The notes: generated from the sequence alone by a model not told the origin. A stretch of 40,438 nt of DNA from Pseudomonadota bacterium (GCA_018262505.1 JAGSYV010000068.1:1-40438), one strand, 5' to 3'. Shown: positions 25,273 through 33,962, counted from the first letter of the stretch. Numbers and translations: made by a program.

Positions 25273-26360
25273 AATTGGTCGATTGTTCGCCTGTGCGATA
25301 ATATGAATTATTTTCTGTTTTCGAGTTAATGAATTACTCGACTAAGTAGCTATCGCATGGACGGTATTCATCAGAACCCTCTTTCCGAGGGGACGAATCT
25401 ATTTGGAATCAGCCCAGGGCATGCCTACCATGACGACGAGGGCAGGCAGGGATCGTATTCTGATTGGTGCGATGACTCCGCCGCAGCGGCGCCATCGCAC
25501 CCACTAAATGGCGTCAGTCTCTATGTTGAGGGGGAGACCCGACGCGCAATACGTGTTTTAAAGTACATAACGAGTCCCTGTATCAAATTCATTTCCGCCT
25601 TACGCCAATAAAAGCGAAGCGAACAATCCCCCAACAATTCAGTAGGACAATACCCACCGGACGCCCCGACACATGCTTATGTAATCTGGAACGACACTTT
25701 CTCGTATAATTGAGTTATGAATTAATTTCAAGGATTTTAGATCTCTATGTTTAGAAAAAATTTCCAAAATAAAAAATGATGACGTTAGAATCTATATTTT
25801 ACAAGTTTTTCCATATGGTATTTCTGACAATATATGGATATAGGTACTGTATACGATTGATGGACAATATCCGGCTCTTATTCTCGCTGCGGATATTTCC
25901 GGTATGGCCTCGTTAATTATGGATAAAAGCTATGAGGTGGCGATTGCCCAGAGTATATTTGTTCGCCTTTCCCGGGCAGCTTAGTTGTTATCGGCAGCGT
26001 GCGGGCCTGTGGCTGGGGTGCGGATGTTGTTTGGCAACGTTGGGTAGTACGTAACGTTGCGCTTGACCTTCTCTTGGAGGTTGCGCCGGCCAGATCTTCG
26101 TTTGAAGAGAAGGCGCATGTGCGAATCATCTATATGTCAAGTTTCTTGTAATTGTATATCTGATTTGCTCCTGCATGCTGGGCGTGTATGAGCCGAGGGC
26201 TCATATATCCACGCCACCGAGTTTTTCCTCACTTACGATCGCCTTGGCGGCGAGAACGAGCCTGCAGCACGCACCTTCGCGCCTGATCCGCTGACAATCC
26301 ATTGTTTTTACGATGTCTTTTGATTTTCTACATGGAATCGGGAGTCTGGGGCGGCTGAGT

Positions 26361-26383
26361 TTTAAGTGTCAAACTCGCTCCAC
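26361..26383. repeat. Single arm of the dispersed palindrome
   Basis: AAGTGTCAAACTCGCTCCACT differs at two positions from the right arm of inverted repeat 2 (AAATGTCAAATTCGCTCCACT). No second arm is visible here, so this is a partial copy. Confidence 0.6.
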
Positions 26384-26500
26384 TCGCCAGCCGGCAAGGC
26401 GATGACCGGCATGCCGGGGCGGCACGTGATCGCGGAGATGGGGGACGTCGTCGTTCATTCTGCGGATGCAACCGGACGGCTTCCGCCCGGCTCCCCCTCT
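26384..26500 (-). pseudogene. Fragment of an L,D-transpeptidase gene (C-terminal end)
   Basis: On the minus strand one frame reads SGCIRRMNDDVPHLRDHV, matching the active-site end of YkuD L,D-transpeptidases (compare SGCIRMMNEDVTDLYDRV in the intact gene at 30.8 kb). The following MPVIALPAGEW (compare TPVIVLPVRQ) is in another frame. Only about 40 codons are recognisable and they are frameshifted, so this is a dead fragment that abuts the palindrome arm at its 3' end. Confidence 0.65.
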
Positions 26501-26581
26501 GGAGTCGACTCTTTTTTTTATGCATCCAATTTCGTCGCTCCCCGTCTCTATCCGTGAACACACGGTTATTCGGAGGGGGCA

Positions 26582-27634
26582 ATGCCCGACAGTTCCGCCG
26601 CCACTCAACCCCGGCGCTCCTTGAGCGCCTGGCTCGTAGGTCTCGCTATCGCGGCGCTTATTTGGGCGTTCCTCTTCAGCCATCTGTCGGATGCCGCCGA
26701 TGCTGTCATCGCGCTCCTGCGGTTAAGTCGTGATACGCATCTCGGCGAAGCCGTTCACTTCTTCGTCCTGGATACCCCCCACATCCTCCTGCTGCTGGTC
26801 GCCATTGTCTTCGTGATGGGCATCGTCCAGACCTATTTCTCGCCAGGGCGTACGCGAGCCTTGCTTCATGGACGGCGGGTGGGTGTCGGCAATGTTCTCG
26901 CGGCATCACTGGGCGTCGTCACACCGTTCTGCTCGTGCTCGGCGGTGCCGCTGTTCATTGGCTTCCTCTCGGCAGGCGTGCCGCTGGGGGTGACGTTCTC
27001 CTTCCTGATTTCGGCGCCCATGGTGAACGAGGTCGCGCTCGCGCTGCTTTTCGGCCTGTTCGGCTGGAAGATCGCGGCTCTCTACCTGGCGATGGGGCTC
27101 GCGGTCGCCATCGTGTCAGGGCTGATCATCGGCCATCTGGGCATGGAACGTCATCTGGAAGACTGGGTGCGGAAAATCCAGGCCACACAGGACCTTGAGC
27201 ATGCCGTCGTGACCACGACATGGACTGAGCGATTTGAATTCGGCTGGGTTCACGTTCGCCAGATCTTTGGTCGCGTCTGGCTCTACGTCGTGCTCGGCAT
27301 CGCCCTCGGCGCCGTCATCCATGGATACGTTCCCGAAGATGTCATGGCCTCTGTGATGGGCAAGGACGCCTGGTGGTCCGTACCGGTCGCCGTGGTGTTG
27401 GGCGTTCCCATGTACACGAATGCCGCCGGCATTATCCCCGTGGTGCAGGCTCTGATCGACAAGGGAGCGGCGCTGGGAACGGTGCTGGCCTTCATGATGG
27501 CGGTGATCGGCCTCTCCGCTCCGGAAATCCTAATTCTCCGCAAGGTCCTCAAACCGCGTTTGATCGCGGTCTTCGTGGGCGTGGTGTCCGTCGGCATCAT
27601 GGTCATCGGCTATGTGTTCAACGCCGTCATCTAG
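26582..27634 (+). CDS. ArsP/YraQ-like permease (DUF318)
   Basis: A 350-residue inner-membrane protein with about eight helices and the family motif TPFCSCSAVPLFIGF, holding Cys117 and Cys119, plus a second half-motif GVPMYTNAAGIIPVVQALI. ArsP members export trivalent organoarsenicals, and other DUF318 proteins are uncharacterised. A GGAGGGGG ribosome site precedes the ATG. The ArsD-like gene 129 bp downstream supports a link to arsenic or a related metalloid, but no ArsR, ArsA or ArsB is present, so the substrate is uncertain. Confidence 0.85.
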   Translation: MPDSSAATQPRRSLSAWLVGLAIAALIWAFLFSHLSDAADAVIALLRLSRDTHLGEAVHFFVLDTPHILLLLVAIVFVMGIVQTYFSPGRTRALLHGRRVGVGNVLAASLGVVTPFCSCSAVPLFIGFLSAGVPLGVTFSFLISAPMVNEVALALLFGLFGWKIAALYLAMGLAVAIVSGLIIGHLGMERHLEDWVRKIQATQDLEHAVVTTTWTERFEFGWVHVRQIFGRVWLYVVLGIALGAVIHGYVPEDVMASVMGKDAWWSVPVAVVLGVPMYTNAAGIIPVVQALIDKGAALGTVLAFMMAVIGLSAPEILILRKVLKPRLIAVFVGVVSVGIMVIGYVFNAVI

Positions 27635-27763
27635 TCGTTCCTCTGAACGATGGTGCCAATAGGCCTTTGATCGGTGAATATTTCTCTCTTACTCGGTCGA
27701 GAAGCGTTCTCGTGACTGACGACTAAGTCTCAAAACGATCAAGAACTCTACAGGAGGATTCAA

Positions 27764-28057
27764 ATGAAGATGGAACTTTACGATCGCCCGACCTGCTGTT
27801 CGCGCTCGGTTGATCCCGCGCTCTTCCAAGTCACGGAAGACTTGCGTTTGATCGCCAAGTACGGCGTCGAGGTCTATCGCTACAGCCTTGCGCGCACGCC
27901 GGAGGCATTTACCGCCAACATGGACGTGCTCAAGCAGATGGGGACGACGATGGAGCGGCTGCCGATTACCGTCGTTGACGGACGCATCGTCGCCGTCGGG
28001 CGCTATCTTTCGCGAGAGGAACTCGCACAGGCCCTTGATATCAAACTGGACGGTTGA
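27764..28057 (+). CDS. ArsD-like metallochaperone, variant cysteine motif
   Basis: The 97 residues match ArsD along their length: LYDRPTCCSRSVDPAL, VYRYSLARTPEAFTANMDVL, LPITVVDGRIVAVGRYLSRE. ArsD carries As(III) to the ArsA ATPase using Cys12, Cys13 and Cys18 in CCSTGVCG. Here the vicinal pair is present (residues 11-12) but the TGVCGP segment is missing, so the third thiol is absent. A strong ribosome site (AGGAGG) precedes the ATG. With no arsA nearby it may serve the upstream permease or have another role. Confidence 0.85.
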   Translation: MKMELYDRPTCCSRSVDPALFQVTEDLRLIAKYGVEVYRYSLARTPEAFTANMDVLKQMGTTMERLPITVVDGRIVAVGRYLSREELAQALDIKLDG

Positions 28058-28231
28058 GGCGGGCCTATAGCTTCGCCGCAAGATGCGGCAAGTCGGCGGC
28101 ATGGTTCCGCTGGCGATGTTGATCACGAGACTCCCGCGCTCCCCCCTTTCGTCGAGATGCAATCCGCGGCGTATCCCCACGCTCATGTCGTGTTGCCCGC
28201 GGCCTCTGGACAGGTATCAAAATGGTAATGA

Positions 28232-29443
28232 ATGAAAATGTCGGATAGCAACATCAGATCATCCAAGTCATCGCTTCCTTATGTTCTCGGTTTCCTGGCT
28301 TTCTGGGCAAATGGAGAGAACTACGCCGCGGCATCTCTTTTGCCGAGTATCGCCGCCGACCTGAAACTATCCATATCGGAAGCGGGATTGTCCGTTACTG
28401 CGTATATGCTGAGCTTTGGCCTCTTCACGATTATCTTCGGACCGCTGTCGGATAAATTCGGAAAAGGTCGTGTCATAAAGGTAGCCGCCCTCGGCACCTC
28501 CCTTTTCAGCATTCTTGTCGGCTTCAGCTTCAACCTCGAATCTCTGATGTTCTTCAGGGTCATGAGCGGGCTGCTCGGAGCGGGGATATTCCCTGTCACG
28601 ATGGCGTTGATTGGCGCGGAGTTCGGCGATCGCGAGCGCCAGGGGGCGATGGCAAAGGTTCTCGGTCTCGGTTTCCTGGGCGGCGCGTTGGCTACGGTTA
28701 TCGGTGGCGTTCTGGCGCAATTCGGGTCCTGGCGCGGCGTCTATATTCTCTATGGGCTGGCGGAACTCGTTTTATCGGTATTGGTGTTGCGCCTTGTGCC
28801 GAACGGAAATATTGCGCGGGAGCCGTTCAACATCTTCAAGTTCTACGCGGCGGCGTTCCGAAACCCTCAATTGATCAGCATGATATCGGTGGTGCTGGCT
28901 ATCGGCTTTTCCGTATTCGGCAGTTTCTCTTTCTCCGGATATTACGTCCAGACTCTCACCGGGTTTCCCATAATAATGGTTGGTCTGATCGTCGCCGCCT
29001 TCGGTGTTGGGTCGATCGCCAGCAGCAAACTTCTCCCTGTCTTGCAGCCCGTACTCAAAACGGCACTTGTGCCGGTTGCCGGCATTGTCGGGGCGGTCTC
29101 CGTATTGACGTTGCTGATACCGCTCGCCTCGGGTCAGCCTTCGACGCCTTCCCTTGTCATCGGCTATTTCGGCTTTGGCCTGGCCTTCGTCCTGTTGCAG
29201 TCGACGCTGGTCATGAATGCGCAGGCCCAACTGCCGATGATGCGCGGCACGGTCATGTCTTTGGTCAGTTTCGGCATGTTCGTCGGAGGAGGTCTCGGGT
29301 CCCTGGCGAATGGCGCCCTCATTGCCTCACATCATATCGAGTGGATGTACATCATCGCCGGGTGCCTGATCCTATTCGGATCATTTTCTCTTTGGACAAT
29401 ACTTTCGATAATTGGGAGGAAACAACGCCACTCCCTCGCCTGA
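28232..29443 (+). CDS. MFS transporter, DHA1 type
   Basis: A 403-residue, 12-helix major facilitator with the loop 2-3 motif GPLSDKFGKGRVIK and a motif-C-like region GLGFLGGALATVIGGVLAQF in helix 5. DHA1 members are mostly proton-driven drug or metabolite exporters. Two in-frame ATGs (28232 and 28238) are possible starts. The MoaF-like gene follows after 55 bp with its own ribosome site, so the two probably form an operon in which a small ligand-binding protein accompanies an exporter. Confidence 0.88.
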   Translation: MKMSDSNIRSSKSSLPYVLGFLAFWANGENYAAASLLPSIAADLKLSISEAGLSVTAYMLSFGLFTIIFGPLSDKFGKGRVIKVAALGTSLFSILVGFSFNLESLMFFRVMSGLLGAGIFPVTMALIGAEFGDRERQGAMAKVLGLGFLGGALATVIGGVLAQFGSWRGVYILYGLAELVLSVLVLRLVPNGNIAREPFNIFKFYAAAFRNPQLISMISVVLAIGFSVFGSFSFSGYYVQTLTGFPIIMVGLIVAAFGVGSIASSKLLPVLQPVLKTALVPVAGIVGAVSVLTLLIPLASGQPSTPSLVIGYFGFGLAFVLLQSTLVMNAQAQLPMMRGTVMSLVSFGMFVGGGLGSLANGALIASHHIEWMYIIAGCLILFGSFSLWTILSIIGRKQRHSLA

Positions 29444-29498
29444 CTATCCCGCAGCGAAGAATACAGATCGATGACAACCTGAAGAAGGAATATGTGAC

Positions 29499-29852
29499 AT
29501 GCCCAGCATTGAATACATGACGAACGAGACTTCCGATCCGTATAGTTTCCCGGCCGTCGGTCATCTCTATGAAGTCGATTACGGCGGCGATCTGCTTGTG
29601 AGGTTCAAGTTTCATTCGCTATCGTCGATGACGATCTATGGAATGAAGGGCAAGTATAAAGACTTCGTCGAGACAGTGAAGATCGAAGTTACTTCGATCC
29701 GACAGGACGTTTTCATGGTGGCGTGGCAGGAGGAGAACCACACCACCGTCGTCCATGTCGAGGATTTCGGGGAGAAGGTCATCTACGCCAATATTACCAA
29801 GCCGGGGAACGAATTCATGCGTATTGAAGGTCCGTTTCGGCGCGTTGAGTAA
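29499..29852 (+). CDS. MoaF-like small protein
   Basis: The 117 residues have the pattern of MoaF-related domains: FPAVGHLYEVDYGGDLLVRF, KIEVTSIRQDVFMVAWQEEN and HTTVVHVEDF, predicted as a small beta-barrel of lipocalin-like type. MoaF was named for an operon in monoamine metabolism; the biochemical role of the short forms is not known to me. A ribosome site (AAGAAGGAA) lies before the ATG. It follows the MFS gene and converges with the sigma factor gene 18 bp away. Confidence 0.75.
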   Translation: MPSIEYMTNETSDPYSFPAVGHLYEVDYGGDLLVRFKFHSLSSMTIYGMKGKYKDFVETVKIEVTSIRQDVFMVAWQEENHTTVVHVEDFGEKVIYANITKPGNEFMRIEGPFRRVE

Positions 29853-29870
29853 AATCCGGGGCGCCTCGTC

Positions 29871-30440
29871 TCACGCGTCGTGGGAGGGACGAGGCGCTTT
29901 GCCTTTCGGCGCGCAGTCGACGAGTTTGCCGCTCGGCGTGATGTCCAGGCGGCAACACGCTTCGAGCGAGTCTTTGAGCATCAGACGGCCGCGCCGAACC
30001 CGCGTCTTCATCGCCGCCAGCGATACGCCCACGCGCTCGCAGGCGGCCCGATGGGTCAGCCCCTCCAGCTCGGTAAGAACCAGCGCGGTGCGGTAAGGTT
30101 CCGGAAGGCGGCGGATGAGGAGATGCAGGTGGGCGGCCACGCCCTGCAGCACGGCGTCCTCGTTCTCCGCTTCCGGAGCGTCGCAGTCGTCCGAAAGAGG
30201 AGACGTTGTCGATCCGGCGGTCCGGCGCCAGTGATCGACGATGGCATTGCGGGCGATGCGGTAAATCCAGGGACCGGGGTTCTCGGGCGTTCGCAGATCG
30301 CGCAGATTGGCGAGAACGCGGAGCAGTACATCTTGCACCACGTCGTCGCGGTCGGAGGGATTGCGAATCCGTCGGCCGACGAAATCCCTCAGCTTGGCGG
30401 TCACGTCGGACCAGGATTCGCGCTCGAACGCGGCGATCAT
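29871..30440 (-). CDS. ECF sigma factor, SigZ-like
   Basis: The 189 residues include sigma region 2 (SDRDDVVQDVLLRVLANLRD, IYRIARNAIVDHWRR) and region 4 (LPEPYRTALVLTELEGLTHR, VGVSLAAMKTRVRRGR). After region 4 comes a conserved-looking tail with a vicinal cysteine pair (EACCRLDITPSGKLVDCAP), as in the proteins annotated SigZ. The tail may be a metal- or redox-sensing element, since no anti-sigma gene is adjacent. The ATG at 30440 is chosen by the normal start of region 2. Targets are unknown. Confidence 0.85.
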   Translation of the reverse strand: MIAAFERESWSDVTAKLRDFVGRRIRNPSDRDDVVQDVLLRVLANLRDLRTPENPGPWIYRIARNAIVDHWRRTAGSTTSPLSDDCDAPEAENEDAVLQGVAAHLHLLIRRLPEPYRTALVLTELEGLTHRAACERVGVSLAAMKTRVRRGRLMLKDSLEACCRLDITPSGKLVDCAPKGKAPRPSHDA

Positions 30441-30827
30441 GGCCGCCCCCTGGGAGTGAAGGCCTCGATCAGGGCGGAGGGAACAGAAGGTGCCAACGCT
30501 ACCAACCATCGCTCGATGTTGACGGACGGCGCAGCATAGCTGATGTCTGTCGCAGACCACTCACCAACAATTCCCAATCGGGTCCCTTCGGCGTCATTCG
30601 GTTGCCTGGCGGCCCGCGCCCGATCCTGCTCCACTCTTCTTCTCCCAACAACGTTGACGGCACCTTGTTGGTGAAGACGGCGCGGACGAGAAAAGGATGC
30701 ATGTCTCCTGAGGCCGTGGGGCGGCGGGCACGTCCGGCACCGGCGCCGGTGGGCGCGAGCTCCGGTCGGGCTGATCGGATGCACAGACCAACCGCCCGGG
30801 CCTCGTGCGCCGCTTCCCAGTGACGAT
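30441..30827. other. Intergenic region between L,D-transpeptidase and sigma factor genes
   Basis: In these 387 bp the longest frame (30437-30784, minus) ends in an ATGA overlap with the sigma factor start but has no recognisable domain or start, so I do not call it. A perfect 14-bp palindrome, CACCGGCGCCGGTG, lies at 30738-30751, about 80 bp beyond the transpeptidase stop. Confidence 0.4.
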
Positions 30828-31487
30828 TTACATTGCCGCCTGGCGGACCGGCAGCACGATGACCGGGGTGCCGACCGGCACGCGATCGTAGAGATCGGTG
30901 ACGTCCTCGTTCATCATGCGGATGCAGCCGGACGACATGGCCTTGCCGATCGATGTCGGCTCGTTGGTGCCATGGATGCGATAAAGCGTGTCCTTGTTGC
31001 CCTCGAACAGGTAGAGGGCGCGCGCGCCGAGCGGATTGCCTTCGCCGCCGTCCATGCCCTTGGCCCATTGGGCGTAGTGCTTGGGATCGCGGGCGATCAT
31101 GTCGCCGGTCGGCGTCCAGCGCGGCCATTCCCGCTTGAAGGCGACCCTGGCGCTGCCGGACCATTCCATGCCGGCCTTGCCGACGCCGACGCCATAGCGC
31201 AACGCCGTGCCGCCCTCCTGGACCAGATAGAGATAGCGGTTCGCCGGATCGACGACGATGGTGCCGGGCGCGGCGCCCGTCGGGTCGTCGACCAGCTGGC
31301 GGCGGTATTGCGGCGGCGGCAGGTTGGCCTCGGCAACCGAACTCTCCGACGGGACGGTGGCCGTCGCCGGAAACAGCGACGGCAGAGACGGAAAGGTCGG
31401 CAGCGAGGGCATGGCCGGGCCGGAGGGCGAGCCGACGCAGGCGGCGAGCAGCACGGGCAGCAGGGCGAGGAGGACGACAAGTCTCAT
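30828..31487 (-). CDS. L,D-transpeptidase (YkuD) lipoprotein
   Basis: The 219 residues start with a lipoprotein signal (LLALLPVLLAACVG, lipid Cys17), then a Pro/Ser-rich linker and the YkuD domain with the catalytic site RIHGTNEPTS (His172) and MSSGCIRMMN (Cys188). Such enzymes make 3-3 crosslinks or attach proteins to peptidoglycan. After lipidation Cys188 is the only free cysteine. The start overlaps the thiol-oxidoreductase stop by 4 bp, so it is cotranslated with that gene. This fits the known E. coli case where DsbG, recycled by DsbD, protects single-cysteine L,D-transpeptidases. Confidence 0.93.
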   Translation of the reverse strand: MRLVVLLALLPVLLAACVGSPSGPAMPSLPTFPSLPSLFPATATVPSESSVAEANLPPPQYRRQLVDDPTGAAPGTIVVDPANRYLYLVQEGGTALRYGVGVGKAGMEWSGSARVAFKREWPRWTPTGDMIARDPKHYAQWAKGMDGGEGNPLGARALYLFEGNKDTLYRIHGTNEPTSIGKAMSSGCIRMMNEDVTDLYDRVPVGTPVIVLPVRQAAM

Positions 31488-32107
31488 TTGGCGTCTCCCG
31501 CCTGTTTGCGGCGAGCTTCGGCGATCGCTTCGCGGAAGCCGTTGTAATCGAGCGTCGAGGCAAGCAGCGGCCCGATCAGGTAGGCCGGCGTGCCCTGCAG
31601 GCCGAGCGCGTCGGCCTGATCCATGTTGCGGGCCAGGAGCGCGGTGATGTCCTGCTTCCTGGCCTCGAGGTCGGCCGCGAGGCGTGGCATGTCGATGCCG
31701 GCGGCGGCTATGGCCTTTTCCATGTCGTCCTGCGACACGCCCCGGCCGGTGATCGACATCAGCGCGTGACGGGCGCGCTCGTAGGCGCCCTGATAGTGGG
31801 CGGCCAGCGCCATGCGGGCGCCGTAGACGGAGGCCTGCGTCAGGATCGGCCAATCCTTGTAGACGAGGCGGATGTTGCCGTCGTCGCGGACGGCGCGGTC
31901 GAGGTCCGGCTCGGCCTTCTTGCAGAACGGGCAGTTGTAGTCGGAGAAGGCGACGAGGGTGAGATCCCCCTTGGGATTGCCGCCTTCGGGGGCGGCGGGG
32001 TCGTGGAGAACGTCGTCAAGGGTCACCTTGGCGGCCAGCGCCGGGCCGGCGCCGAGGGCAAGGACCAGCGTCGCGGTGGCGCTGGCGAGGAAGGTACGTC
32101 GTTGCAT
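31484..32107 (-). CDS. DsbA/DsbG/ScsC-like periplasmic thiol oxidoreductase
   Basis: The 207 residues begin with a cleavable signal (MQRRTFLASATATLVLALGA, with a twin-arginine look), followed by a thioredoxin fold with CPFC (Cys59, Cys62) and a cis-proline loop (LQGTPAYLIG). The family includes DsbA oxidants and DsbG/ScsC reductants. Because its neighbour upstream is DsbD/ScsB-like and no DsbB is near, the reducing or isomerase role is more likely here. It lies 21 bp after dsbD and overlaps the transpeptidase gene. Confidence 0.9.
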   Translation of the reverse strand: MQRRTFLASATATLVLALGAGPALAAKVTLDDVLHDPAAPEGGNPKGDLTLVAFSDYNCPFCKKAEPDLDRAVRDDGNIRLVYKDWPILTQASVYGARMALAAHYQGAYERARHALMSITGRGVSQDDMEKAIAAAGIDMPRLAADLEARKQDITALLARNMDQADALGLQGTPAYLIGPLLASTLDYNGFREAIAEARRKQAGDAK

Positions 32108-32128
32108 GGCAATCCTTTCGTGAAAATG

Positions 32129-33887
32129 TCAGGCGCCGATGGCGGCAAGGCGCGCGGTAAGATCGGCGGCGTCGAGGGCGCCGATCAGTCGCGAGCCGGG
32201 AATTTCCCGGCCGTCGGCATCGAGCAGGAACAGGGCTGGCGGCCCAACGACGCGGAAACGCGTCATCAGCGCCTCGGCGTCGGCGGTCTCATCGGTGATG
32301 TCGACGGCGATGCGGGCGGTGCGCGCCAGACGGGCGCTGACGGCCGGCTCCGCCAGGATCTTCTCGTTGGACTTGCAGACGGTGCACCAGTCGGCGGTGA
32401 ACAGAACCAGCACCGGTTTGCCGGCGGATGCCTCCGTGGCGAACACGCGATCGAAATCGGCCGGCGGCGTCAGGGGCAGGCCGGCGATTTCGGTTGCCGC
32501 GCGTCCGGCCAGGAAGGCGAGGGGGCGGAGGGGATCCCCGGCGCCGCCGGCAGCGCCGACCATCAGGATCGCGCCATAGAATGCCGCCGAAAGGCCGGCC
32601 GCCTTGGTGAGGCGGGCGTTCCAGGGGTTCGTCCGGTCCATCCGGTCGAAGGCGCCGAGAAACGCGGCGGCGATCATCGCCCAGACGCCCCAGAGCGCCA
32701 GCCCGGCCGGCGGCGGCAGCAATCGTCCGGCCAGCATGGCGGCGATGCCGAGAAAGATCAGGCCGAAGACGCGCCGGAAGCCGGCAAGCCACGGGCCGGC
32801 CTTGGGCAGCAGGCGCGCGCCGAAGGTGCCGGCCAGCACCAGCGGCAGGCCCATGCCGAGGCCGAGGGCGAACCGCCACGCCGCCGCGCGCCGCGTCGCC
32901 GGTGTCGATGGCGTAGAGCATGGCGGCGGCGAGCGGCGGGGTGACGCAGGGTCCGATCACCAGCGCCGAGCCGAAGCCGATCAGCGCTGCGCCGCCCAGC
33001 GTGCCGCCGCGCACCGGAAGGCTGGCGATCCGCGTGACGATGAAGGAGGGCAGAGCCAGTTCGAACAGGCCGAACATGGCGAGCGCCAGTGCCACGAAGA
33101 CGGCGGCTGCCAGTCCGAGCACCAGCGGCGTCTGCAGGAGGACCTGTAGGTTGGCGCCGCTCCAGCCGGCGACGAGGCCGGCGAGGCCATAGGCCGAGGC
33201 CATCGCCAGCACATAGGCGGACGACAGCGCGAAGCCGCGCGCCGCCGAGGGACGGCCGGCGCCGACCAGCAGCCCCGAGAGGATGGGGATCATTGGGAAG
33301 ACGCAAGGGGTGAAGGCGAGCAGCAGGCCGAAGCCGATGAAGGTGGGAATGACGGCGAGAAGGCTACCGGCGAGCGCCGCGTCGGCCGGTGCCGCGCTCG
33401 GTGTCGAAACAGACGTCAGAGGGGCGGGCGACGCGTCGGCCAGAAGCGAGGCGCGCGGCTGCGGCGCCACCGTCAGCGCGGCGAGATCGACCCGGCTATG
33501 CACCGGCGGGTAGCAGATGCCGGACTCGGCGCAGCCCTGATAGGTCACGTCGAGGGCGCCGCTCGCCGGCAGGCCGGCAAGGGTCAGCGCGACGGCGCCA
33601 TGGTAGACTTCGACCGGCCCGAAGTTGGGATCGTCCTTGGTCTCGCCGGGCGGCGGGGCGAGGGCGAGATCGCGGCCGGCCAGCGCCGCCTTGAGGCTGT
33701 CGCGATAGAGATAGGCGCCCGGCGCCACCGTCCAGGAAAGGCGCAAGGCGCCGTCATTGTTCCGGCCGGCGGCGAGCACGAACACCTTGTCGGCCGGTGG
33801 CGGCGTCTCGGCCAGGGCGACCGACGGAAAAAGCACGAGCGGCAGCAAAAGGAGGAGAGCCAATCTCGCCTTGATCGAAGAAAACAT
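32129..33887 (-). pseudogene. dsbD: DsbD/ScsB-type transmembrane thiol reductase, frameshifted
   Basis: The gene reads as a whole DsbD in two frames. Frame one from the ATG at 33887 gives a signal peptide (LALLLLLPLVLFPSVALAE), the periplasmic domain with Cys119 and Cys125 (CAESGICYPPV), and most of the membrane domain with FTPCVFPMIPILSG and GPCVTPPLAAAMLYAIDTG. Homology then jumps to another frame at about 32873-32876, where FALGLGMGLPLVLAGTFG continues the membrane part. It ends with a thioredoxin domain containing CTVC (FTADWCTVCKSNEKIL). The repaired protein would be about 586 residues and complete. As read, the membrane and thioredoxin parts are separated, so electron transfer to the downstream partner would fail unless this is a sequencing error. 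Confidence 0.85.
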
Positions 33888-33905
33888 GCCGCCTGTCGCC
33901 TCGCT

Positions 33906-33962
33906 GATTCCGCTGGACAAGGCGCATAGTCTCACCCGACCTTAAGCCAGCCTTAAGGCAGG
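33906..33962. repeat. Direct repeat A (with PmrA box), next to dsbD
   Basis: 57 bp starting GATTCCGCTGGACAAGGCGC, 52 of 57 identical to 34801-34857. The two copies are in the same orientation and 838 bp apart, and flank the truncated rhuM gene. Each lies immediately upstream of one of two divergent operons. Confidence 0.9.
33941..33957. promoter_or_regulatory. PmrA-type box upstream of dsbD
   Basis: CTTAAG-CCAGC-CTTAAG, a perfect match to the PmrA/BasR consensus (C/T)TTAA(G/T)-N5-(C/T)TTAA(G/T). It lies 54 bp upstream of the dsbD start, and CTTAAG reads the same on both strands. The likely ligand is the regulator encoded at 34.9 kb. Confidence 0.8.

Larger units (their letters stand above)
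25273..26581. other. Gene-poor low-GC region
   Basis: In these 1.3 kb I find no convincing gene. Short open frames at 25357-25611 (+) and 25917-26129 (-) show no domain or clear ribosome site. Around 25680-25880 the sequence is strongly AT-rich. An 8-bp perfect hairpin TATGAGCC-GAG-GGCTCATA lies at 26187-26205. The right end contains a degenerate arm of the dispersed palindrome and an L,D-transpeptidase remnant. The segment looks like decayed foreign DNA. Confidence 0.5.

Noticed and set aside
25357..25611. An 84-codon plus-strand frame
   Set aside because: No domain, no ribosome site and an irregular composition in a region of decayed DNA.
25917..26129. A 70-codon minus-strand frame
   Set aside because: Low-complexity Ser/Thr/Arg composition and no ribosome site; not supported.
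26233..26250. An 18-bp exact match (TTACGATCGCCTTGGCGG) with 38708-38725
   Set aside because: Both lie outside genes, but the match does not extend and no structure surrounds it; too short to call a repeat family from two copies.
30437..30784. A 115-codon minus-strand frame whose stop overlaps the sigma factor start by ATGA
   Set aside because: The overlap is suggestive of coupling, but the residues show no domain, the start is unclear, and other frames here are equally open.
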